Assembly: GCA_029259355.1 (NCBI GenBank)
Contig: JAPDIZ010000002.1
Location: forward strand, 124,001-188,000
Reading direction: 5' to 3'
Length of the DNA: 64,000 nucleotides
Origin: Candidatus Bathyarchaeota archaeon
Lineage (GTDB): Archaea; Thermoproteota; Bathyarchaeia; JAPDIZ01
Shown: in pieces, positions 24,602 through 33,095 of the stretch
Position numbering within the stretch: position 1 is the stretch's first letter
Layout of the letters: every line of letters starts with the position of its first letter
Translations under genes and position numbers: made by a program
The notes under the pieces: model-generated
Told to the model about the DNA's origin: nothing
The model's database searches: none
What the model saw: the letters and a program-made list of their open reading frames with translations, nothing else

Positions 24602-25412
24602 GCCTGTGTTTCTGCACCTCTACGACGGGGGGGGTCCTCCTCTTGTGCTCGCTACTCCTCACCATCTCGACTACTCGGTTGACTTTGCTAAGCGGGATGC
24701 CAGATTTCCTAGCAACCTCTTCAGGCTTCATCGAGAGCTCTATGAGCCCGTAGAGCACCACGTCGAGCTCCTCGTACTTTATTCCAAGCTCATCCTCATC
24801 GGTTTGCCCAACCCACAGACCAGCTGTCGGCGTCTTCCAAACAATGTCCTTGGGCACACCCAAGTGCTCAGCGAGCCAGCGCACCTGCGTCTTATAGAGG
24901 TCTCCGATGGGTAGTATGTCCACGCCGCCGTCGCCATACTTGGTGAAGTAGCCTACTAGCAGCTCGCTCTTATTGCTCGTCCCAGCTACAATGCGGTTGA
25001 TGAGGTTGGCGTAGTAGTATAGCGCCATCATCCTTATCCTAGGCTTTAGGTTTCCCACAGCGATCAAGTTGGCTTCGTCAAAGCGTGGACAAGCCTTGGC
25101 AAACGCCTCCTCGATGGGAGTGATCTCGACAACCTCGTAGCTTATTCCTAGCGACTCCGCAATGCGCTTAGCATCTTCAATGTCTTGCTTAGCGGTGGTG
25201 GTGGAGGGAAGTATTAGAGCGAAGACGCGGTCGCTGCCCAACGCCCTAACCGAGAGGTAGGCTACGGTGGAAGAGTCTACGCCTCCGCTAAGCCCAATGA
25301 CTACTCCAGTAGCTCCAGCTTCTTCAACGCACCCCCTTATAAAGCCCACTATCTCCTTCTCGACAGCGCTGAGGTCTAGCCTAAGGTTTTCTAGCGAAAG
25401 CCCTGCACCCAT
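24591..25412 (-). CDS. nadE: ammonia-dependent NAD+ synthetase
   Basis: A 273-residue N-type ATP pyrophosphatase that converts deamido-NAD to NAD+. The PP-loop is GLSGGVDSSTVAYL, and GTSNKSELLVGYFTKYGDGG forms the NAD-binding part; no glutaminase domain is present, so free ammonia is the donor. The ATG at 25412 has GGAGGAGG upstream; the longer frame to 25445 lacks a site. It overlaps the end of the ModE-like gene by 11 bases. A nicotinamidase at 39707-40312 fits the same pathway. Confidence 0.94.
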   Translation of the reverse strand: MGAGLSLENLRLDLSAVEKEIVGFIRGCVEEAGATGVVIGLSGGVDSSTVAYLSVRALGSDRVFALILPSTTTAKQDIEDAKRIAESLGISYEVVEITPIEEAFAKACPRFDEANLIAVGNLKPRIRMMALYYYANLINRIVAGTSNKSELLVGYFTKYGDGGVDILPIGDLYKTQVRWLAEHLGVPKDIVWKTPTAGLWVGQTDEDELGIKYEELDVVLYGLIELSMKPEEVARKSGIPLSKVNRVVEMVRSSEHKRRTPPVVEVQKHRLSA

Positions 25413-25579
25413 TTGCAAACCTCCTCCGAGGAGAGGAGAGACCATCCCTATGGGAAATAAATCTTTCTGTCAAACATATAATTGAGTATATATGTATATT
25501 GAAAAATTTCAGAAGGATGGTGAGCAAGCTGGCGCAATCTTTTTTCAGCGAGTGGTAAAAATCCCGTGGGGCGCCTGAG

Positions 25580-26548
25580 ATGGTAAAGGTTGTGGTTGTT
25601 GGGACGATAAACTGGGACATAAACCTCTTCGTCAAAAGGTTTGCAGCTGTTGGTGAAGAAGTCCCCATTGAGAGAATTGAGAGAGTTCCAGGCGGGAAGG
25701 GAGCTAACGTCGCCGTAGCTGCTGCGAGGCTGTTGGGAAGAGGAGAAGCTGCTTTCATCGGAGCATTAGGTAAGGACGACATCGCTCAGAAGCAGCTGGA
25801 GATACTTGAGAGCGAGGGCGTCGATACGAGCTTGGTGAAGGTGGTTAGCGGAGTTGAGTCTGGACAAGCCTACATAGTCATAGACGAGAACGGAAACAAC
25901 ATCATTAACACGCTCTATGGCGCAAACCTAGAGATCCGCCCCGAAGACTTGGAGGACCCAGCTCGTAAGAGAGCCTTCGAGCAAGCAAGCGCTGTGGTGG
26001 TGATGGATCCGCCAATCGAGACAGCTGAGAAAGCAATCGACATCTGCCACCAGCTCGGGGTAGCCGTTGCTTGGAGCCCAGGAACCTACTGCGTCCTAGG
26101 GCTCAATAGGTTAGGCAGAGACTTCTCAAAGCTCTCTTACCTCGTCCTCAACGAGGTGGAGGCTCAGAACCTAACTGGGCTCTCCAATCCCCTAGAGGCT
26201 GCCGAGAACCTGATGAAGAAATACCCCACGCTTTCGGTGGTCGTAACCCTTGGGTCAGAGGGCTGCGCTCTTGCATCTAGAAGAGGCGTGATCAAAGCCC
26301 CAGGCGTCCCGCTTCAAAAGCTTGGGTACTCTGTGGTGAACACTGTCGGATGCGGAGACGCCTTCTTGGGAGCGTTTGCAGCCTTCAAAGCATTGGGCTC
26401 TGAAGACGCTGAAGCGCTTTGGATGGCTAATTTGGCTGGTGCTATAAACGCGACGAAGTCCGAGACGCGCGGAAGCCCCACCATGGATGAGCTGATCAGC
26501 CTTAGGAGGCGGGTTGAGGAAGCAGGCCTCACTCTCGAAGAGGTATGA
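25580..26548 (+). CDS. PfkB-family carbohydrate kinase
   Basis: A 322-residue ribokinase-type kinase. The N-terminal PGGKGANVAVAAARL and the C-terminal NTVGCGDAFLGAFAAF (anion hole and catalytic Asp) are both intact. In archaea this family includes ribokinase, nucleoside kinase and ADP-free sugar kinases; substrate not assigned. An AT-rich region at 25478-25500 (TATATATG) supplies a promoter. The 3' end overlaps the convergent UspA gene by 20 bases. Confidence 0.88.
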   Translation: MVKVVVVGTINWDINLFVKRFAAVGEEVPIERIERVPGGKGANVAVAAARLLGRGEAAFIGALGKDDIAQKQLEILESEGVDTSLVKVVSGVESGQAYIVIDENGNNIINTLYGANLEIRPEDLEDPARKRAFEQASAVVVMDPPIETAEKAIDICHQLGVAVAWSPGTYCVLGLNRLGRDFSKLSYLVLNEVEAQNLTGLSNPLEAAENLMKKYPTLSVVVTLGSEGCALASRRGVIKAPGVPLQKLGYSVVNTVGCGDAFLGAFAAFKALGSEDAEALWMANLAGAINATKSETRGSPTMDELISLRRRVEEAGLTLEEV

Positions 26549-26969
26549 TTATCACTGGACAAGCAGCGTTCCTAACCACTGCCTCGCTCACGCTTCTTCT
26601 GAAGAGCCTCTCTAGGATGCCTCGCTTGCCCACGCGCTTCATCAGAACCACCGCAAGATATCGACCAGTGTTTGCTTCTTGCACGATTCCCTCGGCTACA
26701 TTTCTGGCGGCAGCTATCTTGAGCCTCACAGCGCATCCCTGCTTCCTAAACCAGTTGTAGATGGCTCTAAGCCTCTCCTTCGCTCTATCAGCTTCAGCCC
26801 TAAACTCATCAGCTTCCACAGGCAGCGTCTCGGGCACGCGTATCACGTGAAGAAGCGTGACCCTTGGAGCCCAGAGGGCGATCATTGGCATGAGGATTTC
26901 CTCTAAGCCCTCGAGGTTGACCTCTTCAGCTACAGGGATTAGCAGCTCTTTGTGCACCTCCACCGGCAA
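26529..26969 (-). CDS. universal stress protein (UspA family)
   Basis: A 146-residue Usp fold with ATP-binding glycine region replaced: the C-terminal part reads KRVGKRGILERLFRRSVSEAVVRNAACPVIIIP. It is the last gene of the leftward unit RCK-MscS-APC-Usp, starting five bases after the permease stop. Usp domains are often fused or linked to APC transporters and may gate them in response to energy or osmotic state. TTG start, with GTG two codons later as an alternative. Confidence 0.85.
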   Translation of the reverse strand: MPVEVHKELLIPVAEEVNLEGLEEILMPMIALWAPRVTLLHVIRVPETLPVEADEFRAEADRAKERLRAIYNWFRKQGCAVRLKIAAARNVAEGIVQEANTGRYLAVVLMKRVGKRGILERLFRRSVSEAVVRNAACPVIIIPLRE

Positions 26970-26974
26970 ACCAC

Positions 26975-28465
26975 CTACCCACTCTCCTCTGGGAATATCT
27001 TAGGGGTTGGGGGAAGTATGGGGAGACCTTTTCTCCTTCTGTAGAGGGCATACATCGCGAAGCCTATGGCGAACCAGATGGGGCCAAGTATGCGCGCATA
27101 CCTGTGCAGCCAAACTATCAGCAGCCATATGACTAAGCAGGAGGTGAACCCTATCATCGGGATTACGGGCAGCTCATACGTATGTCCGTTTCTCGTGATT
27201 TTTATGTTTCCTGGAATCTTCCACGGTCTATACACGTACGGCTCCTTTATTCTCAGTACGATAGTCGATAGGTTTACGTACATGTAAGCGATTAGAGCGC
27301 CAAAGTTGTAGAGGTCTGCTATGGCTGCTAGGAGCCCAACTTCTTCCACACCGCCCGTCTCCAGCGCACCGGGGCGAAGCCCCGGAGTAGCCATGGCGAC
27401 TAGCAGAAGCCCACAAGCCACTAGCGAGAAGATGATTATCGTCACGTATGGAGTTCGGAACTTGCTGTGGACCTTGCGAAACTGATCCGGCATAAGCTGG
27501 AGCCTACCCATCGAGTAGGTGACTCTCGAAACACCAATAACGCCTGTGTTTGTGGAAACGGTACACAGCATGAAGCCAGTAAATGCCGTCCACGTAGCTA
27601 GAATTGAGCCAATTCCCGGCAAAGCCTCAGCTACTCTAGAAACAGGAGCTTGTGAGTGCAAAATGAGTTCTCTGTAGTTTATGACGCCCATCGCTAGTGT
27701 AGACATCCCTACAGCGACGGAAACTATGGCGATTATAGCAATACCCGTAGCCTTTGGAATTACCCTAGCCGGCCTCCTCGTCTCTTCGGCAGCTTGGGAG
27801 ATGGACTCTATACCTATGTAGGAGCAAACAGCTAGCGAGTATCCGTGTAGGAAGCCTATCAATGTGGGGTTTTCTCCCCACTTGATCTGCGAAAACCAGT
27901 TTTGGAAGCTGAAGACGGTTAAGAAACCAACGAGCATAACGCACGCGACCGTGATGAGATCCGTAGCTACGAAGATTTCGTTAAACCTTGAGGACTCGCG
28001 AATGCCAAGTATGTTAAGGCACATCAACCCCAGAATGATGAGTATAGCTGTACCCGCGTAGTATGGGTTCTTGGAGAGAAAACCTATCCCGAAGAACCTG
28101 TTGACGAGAATCGATAGATAGCCCACAGCGGCTAAGGCGAAGAAGGCTGTGCATACGGTGTAGTCCAGCATAAGCCCCCATCCCGCGATAAAGCCGTGGA
28201 GGTCTCCGAACGCTCTCTGCGAGAAGACCTGCGCCCCCCCAGCTACTGGGTGAGCCGACGCCAGCTCGGCGTAGCACAGAGCGGTGCATATGTAGGTTAT
28301 GGCTGCAAGCGCCAACGCGATAGGCGATAGCGCAGCTGCGTATAGCGCGACGACGCCAAGCGCTATATAGTAGTCAGCGCCTACGTCGGCGTACCCCATG
28401 CTGAAGGAGCCCCAAACTCCTAGGGAGCGCTTTAGCCCAACCACCCTAGGCCTCTCGTCGGCCAA
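26975..28465 (-). CDS. APC-superfamily permease
   Basis: A 496-residue secondary transporter with about 12 transmembrane segments and the discontinuous first helix expected of APC (GVWGSFSMGYADVGADYYIALG), followed by CYAELASAHPVAGGAQVFSQRAFG. APC members move amino acids, polyamines or, in the KimA/KUP group, potassium. Its place between an MscS channel, an RCK protein and a Usp protein suggests an osmolyte or ion role, but substrate is unproven. A soluble-looking loop about residues 375-390 precedes the last helices. Confidence 0.88.
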   Translation of the reverse strand: MADERPRVVGLKRSLGVWGSFSMGYADVGADYYIALGVVALYAAALSPIALALAAITYICTALCYAELASAHPVAGGAQVFSQRAFGDLHGFIAGWGLMLDYTVCTAFFALAAVGYLSILVNRFFGIGFLSKNPYYAGTAILIILGLMCLNILGIRESSRFNEIFVATDLITVACVMLVGFLTVFSFQNWFSQIKWGENPTLIGFLHGYSLAVCSYIGIESISQAAEETRRPARVIPKATGIAIIAIVSVAVGMSTLAMGVINYRELILHSQAPVSRVAEALPGIGSILATWTAFTGFMLCTVSTNTGVIGVSRVTYSMGRLQLMPDQFRKVHSKFRTPYVTIIIFSLVACGLLLVAMATPGLRPGALETGGVEEVGLLAAIADLYNFGALIAYMYVNLSTIVLRIKEPYVYRPWKIPGNIKITRNGHTYELPVIPMIGFTSCLVIWLLIVWLHRYARILGPIWFAIGFAMYALYRRRKGLPILPPTPKIFPEESG

Positions 28466-28496
28466 GCCAACGCCTCCACAGCGTTTACCGCAGAGG

Positions 28497-29258
28497 TCAT
28501 TCGCTTGCTTTTCTTCGCTTTAGGTCAGCTATCTCAGCCCATACGCGCTTCTTAACCTCAGACGCTATATAGCCTCTTTTGGCTGGGTTAGCCAGCCTCA
28601 GGAGAAGCTCCACAGTCGTGTAATCCTTCTCAAGAGCCCTTACCCTAACCTCTACTTTAGAGCCCTCCAACAGCTCAGACCTAAACTCCTCACCAACCTT
28701 AATGAGCCTCTTCTCGAGCTCGCCAACATCTATAGAGCTGTCTACGGATATGGGGATGGATAGCCTAGTCCCCTCCGGAGTGCTGTAGTTCACCACAACC
28801 TTCTCCAAGAACACGGCGTTGGGTATGGTCACCAGCTCATTGTCTGGGGTGACCAAGGTGGTGTGGATGGGGTTTATGTGGACGACCCTGCCGTAGTGCT
28901 CCCCAACCTGGATCCAGTCGCCTATCTTGAAGGGGTTATAGGCTGCGTAGAGGTTTTGAGCGATCAAACCGCTCGTCAGGGTCCTCGTAGCTACTATGAA
29001 CAGAGCACCTGCTAGCGCGAGCAAAGCGACGAACGCCCACGAGTTTATGTATGGCAGTTGGCTGAGCGCGAGAAGTATCCCAAAAGTCCAGATAGCTAGG
29101 GAGCCGTAGCGCTGAAAGCTCTCGATGAGCAAGGAATGAGCTGCACTGAAGTATCTCTCTACAGCTCTCTTGTAGCTTCGCGCAGCTATCGCTGTGATCA
29201 CGAGCACACCTACGGAGACGAGGAGTTTCACCACGATCTCAAGTGTTAGGTAGTCCAA
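28497..29258 (-). CDS. MscS-type mechanosensitive channel
   Basis: A 253-residue small-conductance mechanosensitive channel. Three transmembrane segments precede the beta domain; the pore-lining TM3 is represented by LLALAGALFIVATRTLTSGLIAQNLYAAYNPFKIGDWIQVGEHYGRV, and the cytoplasmic part has LVTIPNAVFLEKVVVNYS. It releases solutes on hypo-osmotic shock. Ten bases separate it from the RCK gene upstream and 31 from the permease downstream. Confidence 0.92.
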   Translation of the reverse strand: MDYLTLEIVVKLLVSVGVLVITAIAARSYKRAVERYFSAAHSLLIESFQRYGSLAIWTFGILLALSQLPYINSWAFVALLALAGALFIVATRTLTSGLIAQNLYAAYNPFKIGDWIQVGEHYGRVVHINPIHTTLVTPDNELVTIPNAVFLEKVVVNYSTPEGTRLSIPISVDSSIDVGELEKRLIKVGEEFRSELLEGSKVEVRVRALEKDYTTVELLLRLANPAKRGYIASEVKKRVWAEIADLKRRKASE

Positions 29259-29268
29259 GCCCCATACC

Positions 29269-29940
29269 TCACGTAGCCTCAGCGCTCCTCAATATGGAGA
29301 CCGACTTGTCCACAGCCTTGATAGAGCCCACCACAAGTACTTCGTCCCCGCCATGTATCTCGTAGTTTTCGTCGGGAAAAATCAGCTCATTTCCCCTTAT
29401 TATCATCGAGACACGAGCTTCTGGTGGAAGCTTTATCTCAGCGATTTTCTTCCCAACCACCTCAGCGTGCATGGGTATTTTTACCGAGACAACCTCCCAG
29501 TTCTCCTCCCGCTTGCAGAGAAAAGCCGTTACGTCTGTGCGAGTGGAGAAGGTCTTCTCAAACTCGCTCAGTATGGCGTCTAGCGGAGAGATGGTTACGT
29601 CAGCTCCAGCGGCTACGTAGTCTGGGAGGCGGCTCATGCTGTTTACGAGGGCAACGACCTTGGGGACCCCGTGCTTCTTCGCGATTTTGCAGGCGCAGAC
29701 GTTGACATCATCGTCGTCGGTAACCGCGTACACTATGTCGGCGCTGTCTACTTCAGCGCTCTTTAACACCGCCTCATCGTCTCCGCTTCCGCAGAAGACC
29801 TTTATGTTGGGGCTTATGTCGGTGACTTCTCTGCACTTCTCCTGTCTCAGCTCTACAACCGATAGGTCTACCCCTCTGTTGGAGAGGTATTCCGCAAGAT
29901 GTTTTCCGACAAAACCAGCGCCGACTATTAGTACCCGCAT
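29269..29940 (-). CDS. TrkA/KtrA-type RCK protein
   Basis: A 223-residue cytoplasmic protein with an RCK-N NAD(H)-binding fold (VLIVGAGFVGKHLAEYL at residues 3-19) and an RCK-C (TrkA-C) domain (about 140-215). Such subunits gate potassium transporters in response to nucleotides. No TrkH/KtrB membrane subunit is adjacent. It is the first gene after a structured leader of about 150 bases, and its binding site AGGGAG (29951-29956) is inside a palindrome. It leads the RCK-MscS-APC-Usp unit. Confidence 0.9.
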   Translation of the reverse strand: MRVLIVGAGFVGKHLAEYLSNRGVDLSVVELRQEKCREVTDISPNIKVFCGSGDDEAVLKSAEVDSADIVYAVTDDDDVNVCACKIAKKHGVPKVVALVNSMSRLPDYVAAGADVTISPLDAILSEFEKTFSTRTDVTAFLCKREENWEVVSVKIPMHAEVVGKKIAEIKLPPEARVSMIIRGNELIFPDENYEIHGGDEVLVVGSIKAVDKSVSILRSAEAT

Positions 29941-29942
29941 AT

Positions 29943-30088
29943 CCCCAAGCTCCCTAGGGACGAGAAGTGCTTGGGCTACATCTCCCTAGAAGTACGCTGA
30001 GGCATCCCCCGCTTAAGGGGGTGGTTGTTGTGGGGTTTTCCCGCAGCAAAACAGCCACACACATGTTGACGATGGGTGTTTTGGTGAT
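29943..30088 (-). promoter_or_regulatory. structured 5' leader of the RCK-MscS-APC-Usp operon
   Basis: Read on the minus strand, two 7-bp helices interleave: CTAGGGA (29989-29983) with TCCCTAG (29960-29954), and CCCAAGC (29975-29969) with GCTTGGG (29950-29944). This is the order of an H-type pseudoknot. The 3' strand of the second helix ends four bases before the ATG of the RCK gene, and the ribosome-binding AGGGAG lies in the first. A hairpin CCCCC/GGGGG (30006-30021) lies upstream. A possible cis-regulatory RNA; ligand unknown. Confidence 0.5.
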
Positions 30089-30111
30089 GCGGTCTCTATT
30101 TCCACCCCACT

Positions 30112-30119
30112 GTTATAAA
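30112..30119 (-). promoter_or_regulatory. TATA box of the RCK operon
   Basis: Minus strand TTTATAAC following an A-rich stretch, immediately after the htpX stop. Predicted transcription start near 30088 gives a leader of about 148 bases. Confidence 0.55.
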
Positions 30120-30127
30120 TTTTTTTG

Positions 30128-31084
30128 CTACGATAGCTGCTGAAGAGCTCTAATTCTTTTGACTATGTTTGGATGCGTTGAGAAAAGCTCAGCTATCCTA
30201 TCGGCCAACGTTATACGCCTAGAGGCTATTTCCTGTATGAGAGCTTCCTCCCTCGGAGCGATAGCCACAGAGCCGAGCTCCTCCAAGTCCCTGTCGGCTC
30301 TGTCCGGATCAGCGATGAACAGGGCTTTGAAGTGGCCGAAGGAGCTAGTATTTGCGCCCATAAGTTTTGCTCTACCCGTTACCGAGACGATTTTGGCTAG
30401 AGCAGCTGCGAGGCTCCTCGCACCCCCAGAAGCAACCGCAGCGCCATGCCTGTCAGCGTAGTACTCCCTCAACCTGCTAAGGTACAGCGTGAACATGGTG
30501 AGTATCCAGTAGAACACGAGAGCGGCGAAGCCTAGCGCCATAGCTGGGCCACGGCCCTCCCTCTCCCCGAACATTCCGGAGAGAAGCAGGGAGTACCCGA
30601 TGTAATAGAATATCGCGGGCAAAACCGAGACGAACATCATTATCTGGACATCTCTGTGCTTGAGGTGGCCCAGCTCATGCCCCAAGACAGCCTCCACCTC
30701 GTCGAGGTCGAGAGTGCTTAGGAGCCCTTTAGTGACCGCGACCCGGTTTCCAGTAAGAGGCGATCCGTAAGCAAATGCGTTCGGTATCGGGATGTCGGCG
30801 ACCATTAGCTTAGGGGTTTTTATGCCACTCTTTTTGCTGAGCCGCTCCAGCACGGAGTATAGCTGAGGAGCTTCCTCTGGTGAAACTTCCCTCGCCCCGT
30901 AGACAGCATCTATTATGTAGGGGGCGAACAGCCACTGGGCTAGGTTTATCATCACAACAACCGCGGCTATGAAGTATATGCCGAATCCAGCGAAGCTCAT
31001 CAGCACAGCGATGGCTAGCGAGGAGAGACCTATGATTATGGCTAGGGTAGCCATCATCGAAAACCTAAGCATCCAAAGCCCCAA
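30128..31084 (-). CDS. htpX: HtpX-type membrane metalloprotease
   Basis: A 318-residue M48 peptidase. Two N-terminal transmembrane segments, then the active site VLGHELGHLKHRD (HExxH as HELGH), then two more transmembrane segments and a C-terminal cytosolic part with FSTHPNIVKRI typical of the family. It degrades damaged membrane proteins. It ends right before the TATA box of the next leftward unit and is probably its own transcript. Confidence 0.93.
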   Translation of the reverse strand: MGLWMLRFSMMATLAIIIGLSSLAIAVLMSFAGFGIYFIAAVVVMINLAQWLFAPYIIDAVYGAREVSPEEAPQLYSVLERLSKKSGIKTPKLMVADIPIPNAFAYGSPLTGNRVAVTKGLLSTLDLDEVEAVLGHELGHLKHRDVQIMMFVSVLPAIFYYIGYSLLLSGMFGEREGRGPAMALGFAALVFYWILTMFTLYLSRLREYYADRHGAAVASGGARSLAAALAKIVSVTGRAKLMGANTSSFGHFKALFIADPDRADRDLEELGSVAIAPREEALIQEIASRRITLADRIAELFSTHPNIVKRIRALQQLS

Positions 31085-31150
31085 GGTTGCACCCCCTTCT
31101 TATTAGCTAAAGAACACGGGCATCCTCGAAGGATATAAACTTCTTGCCAC

Positions 31151-31516
31151 CTACTCCTGCGGAGGCTCTTCGAGGACGTATCCGCATTTGCAGACGTTAG
31201 ACTTGCCGACGAACCGCTTGCACCTCGGGCACTTTCTCACAATAGGCCTGCGAGCAGGAGCGGGTCTCTTTATGGTTACCTTCTCCTCTATGCCCATAGC
31301 ATCTAGCAGAGACCTCAAACCGTCGATTCCCAGCGACTGGAGGATTATCTTCGTCCTATCCAAAGCTTCCTCGAGTGATATGGTCTCGTAGAGGCGGTCG
31401 CTCCATATCTGGACTCCATGGATCATTTCATGAAGCTTTCTCACATCCTCTACGCTCTTGCAAGCGCCCAAGATCTCCTTGATAGCTGAGTCGAGCGTAA
31501 CCTCTCTCTTTGACAA
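31151..31516 (-). CDS. helical protein with C-terminal zinc ribbon
   Basis: A 121-residue protein. The N-terminal 90 residues look all-helical; the C-terminus has CPRCKRFVGKSNVCKCGYV, a small zinc ribbon (Cys at about 96, 99, 109, 111). I do not recognise the family. It is divergent from the four-CBS gene across about 95 bases. Confidence 0.6.
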   Translation of the reverse strand: MSKREVTLDSAIKEILGACKSVEDVRKLHEMIHGVQIWSDRLYETISLEEALDRTKIILQSLGIDGLRSLLDAMGIEEKVTIKRPAPARRPIVRKCPRCKRFVGKSNVCKCGYVLEEPPQE

Positions 31517-31610
31517 GCAAGCAAGCCCCCGCTAAGTCGGAAAGGTTGTATACCCAACCTTTTAATCTTGCGGAAAACTTGTTGCATAGGGAGCGCGTGG
31601 CGGGGTTAGC

Positions 31611-32744
31611 TTGGAAAGGCTTCGTAAACGAAAGGTTTGGGAGCTTAGGCAGGAGCCAGTGGTCGTAGACCCCTCAGCACCTCTCTCTAAAGTAGCCTCT
31701 ACCCTAGAGGAGAGAGGAGTCTACGAAGCCTTTGTAGAGCTTAGGGACAGAGTGGGAGTGGTGTCCATAAGAGGGATCTTGGAGGCCAAGAACCTAGACG
31801 CTAAGGCTGAGTCGAGCATACTGTATGTCCCGAGGCTCTCCCCCGAAGAACCGCTTTATAGAGCAGCCCACTTCATGTCGCATCACAGAGTCAGGTCTCT
31901 TCCCATCGTAGAGGGGCGAGAGCTCGTAGCAGCGGTTACGGCTAAGGCTATCGTGGAGAGAATCGCCGAAGCCAACCTTCCGCCGATAAAGCCCAACGAC
32001 TTGATGACGCCAAACCCTATAACTATATCCCCACACGACGTAGCAGCTAGAGCGAGGAGCTTGATGGTCACCAACTCCATCGACCATCTCCCCGTCCTAA
32101 GTGGAAAGGATGTTGTGGGCGTAGTCACCTCGGATAGGTTAGTAAGCATCATGCTCCCAAGAGAGAGGATAAAGAGGGGGGCCTACGGGATAGAGGCCAA
32201 GCCCCTCTTCGAGTTTCCAGTGAAGGAGCTGATGGACGACCAGCCCCTCCGATGCGATGTCGAGAGCTACGCTTCGGAAATCGTGAAGGAGATGGTCAGC
32301 AAAAGCAAAACCTACGCCCTAATCACCCTCTGGGGGGAACTTCAAGGAATAGTCACTTATAGAGACGTGGTGTCGCTCTTAGCCGAAGAGGTGGAGGCAG
32401 AGATCCCCGCTTACATAGTCGGCTTACCCGACAACTCCATCGAAGCCGGGATGGCTAAGGCGAAGTTCCTCAAGATGGTGAACGCTTTGTCGAAAAGCCT
32501 CCCCGGTATAATGGAGGCTAGGTCTAGGATAAAGGCATCGAGCGCAAGCGGAGACAGAAGGTTCTACGAAGTCACCGTGTTGATAAAGGCGCGCGACAGG
32601 GTCTACACGCACTCAGAGACTGGCTGGGACCTAGCCAATATCTTCGACGCCATCGGCAACCGCCTCAAGAGGATGGCTTCGGAGAAGCCCAAGACCAAGC
32701 GTGGAGCGAGGGAGAAGAGGGCGTTTCTCCCCGAAGCTGGCTAA
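31611..32744 (+). CDS. four-CBS-domain protein with HPF-like C-terminal tail
   Basis: A 377-residue protein. Four CBS motifs occur in two pairs (about residues 1-60, 62-118, 123-185 and 200-265), with MTPNPITISPHDVA and PVLSGKDVVGVVTSDRL typical of nucleotide-binding CBS. The last 90 residues (about 285-365) read ARSRIKASSASG, FYEVTVLIKARDRV, then TGWDLANIFDAIGNRLKRMASEKPKTKRG, a strand-strand-helix pattern like ribosome hibernation-promoting factors. CBS-containing hibernation factors are known in archaea, so ribosome binding under energy stress is a fair inference, not shown here. TTG start. Confidence 0.78.
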   Translation: MERLRKRKVWELRQEPVVVDPSAPLSKVASTLEERGVYEAFVELRDRVGVVSIRGILEAKNLDAKAESSILYVPRLSPEEPLYRAAHFMSHHRVRSLPIVEGRELVAAVTAKAIVERIAEANLPPIKPNDLMTPNPITISPHDVAARARSLMVTNSIDHLPVLSGKDVVGVVTSDRLVSIMLPRERIKRGAYGIEAKPLFEFPVKELMDDQPLRCDVESYASEIVKEMVSKSKTYALITLWGELQGIVTYRDVVSLLAEEVEAEIPAYIVGLPDNSIEAGMAKAKFLKMVNALSKSLPGIMEARSRIKASSASGDRRFYEVTVLIKARDRVYTHSETGWDLANIFDAIGNRLKRMASEKPKTKRGAREKRAFLPEAG

Positions 32745-33082
32745 TCGCCTAAGCCCATAGCCCTCCTCCACTTCTCAACGGGAAACCTCTTCTCCATCCT
32801 CGAAAGTTCTTCGAGGACTGCGCTCTCCAAGTCTACGTCAAAGTGATTTGCTAGCTGGATGAAGAGGGCGAAGGCTTGCGCAAACTCTCTCCCCAAGTCG
32901 CCCCGGTTAACGCCTTCGTGGCCTAGCCCAGCCTTCTTATACCCTTCCTCATGCAGGATGTAGTTCCCTATTTCTCCAAGCTCTTCAACGAGGTGTACAA
33001 ACACCTGTGAAGCGGGGAAGAGGTGCCAACCTCTCTCCCTCTCAAACTCCCTAAACCTCCTCTGAATCTCTCTGAGATCCAA
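32741..33082 (-). CDS. MazG-like nucleotide pyrophosphohydrolase
   Basis: A 113-residue all-helical protein with HLVEELGEIGNYILHEEG near residues 29-46 and a later GREFAQAFALFIQLANHFDVDLESAV, the MazG/MazG-like arrangement (EExxE-like plus a D-containing helix). Such enzymes hydrolyse non-canonical NTPs. The second acidic helix has E and D but no clean EXXD, so activity is uncertain. It overlaps the end of the CBS gene by four bases. Confidence 0.7.
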   Translation of the reverse strand: MDLREIQRRFREFERERGWHLFPASQVFVHLVEELGEIGNYILHEEGYKKAGLGHEGVNRGDLGREFAQAFALFIQLANHFDVDLESAVLEELSRMEKRFPVEKWRRAMGLGD

Positions 33083-33095
33083 TTCAAAACCTCCT

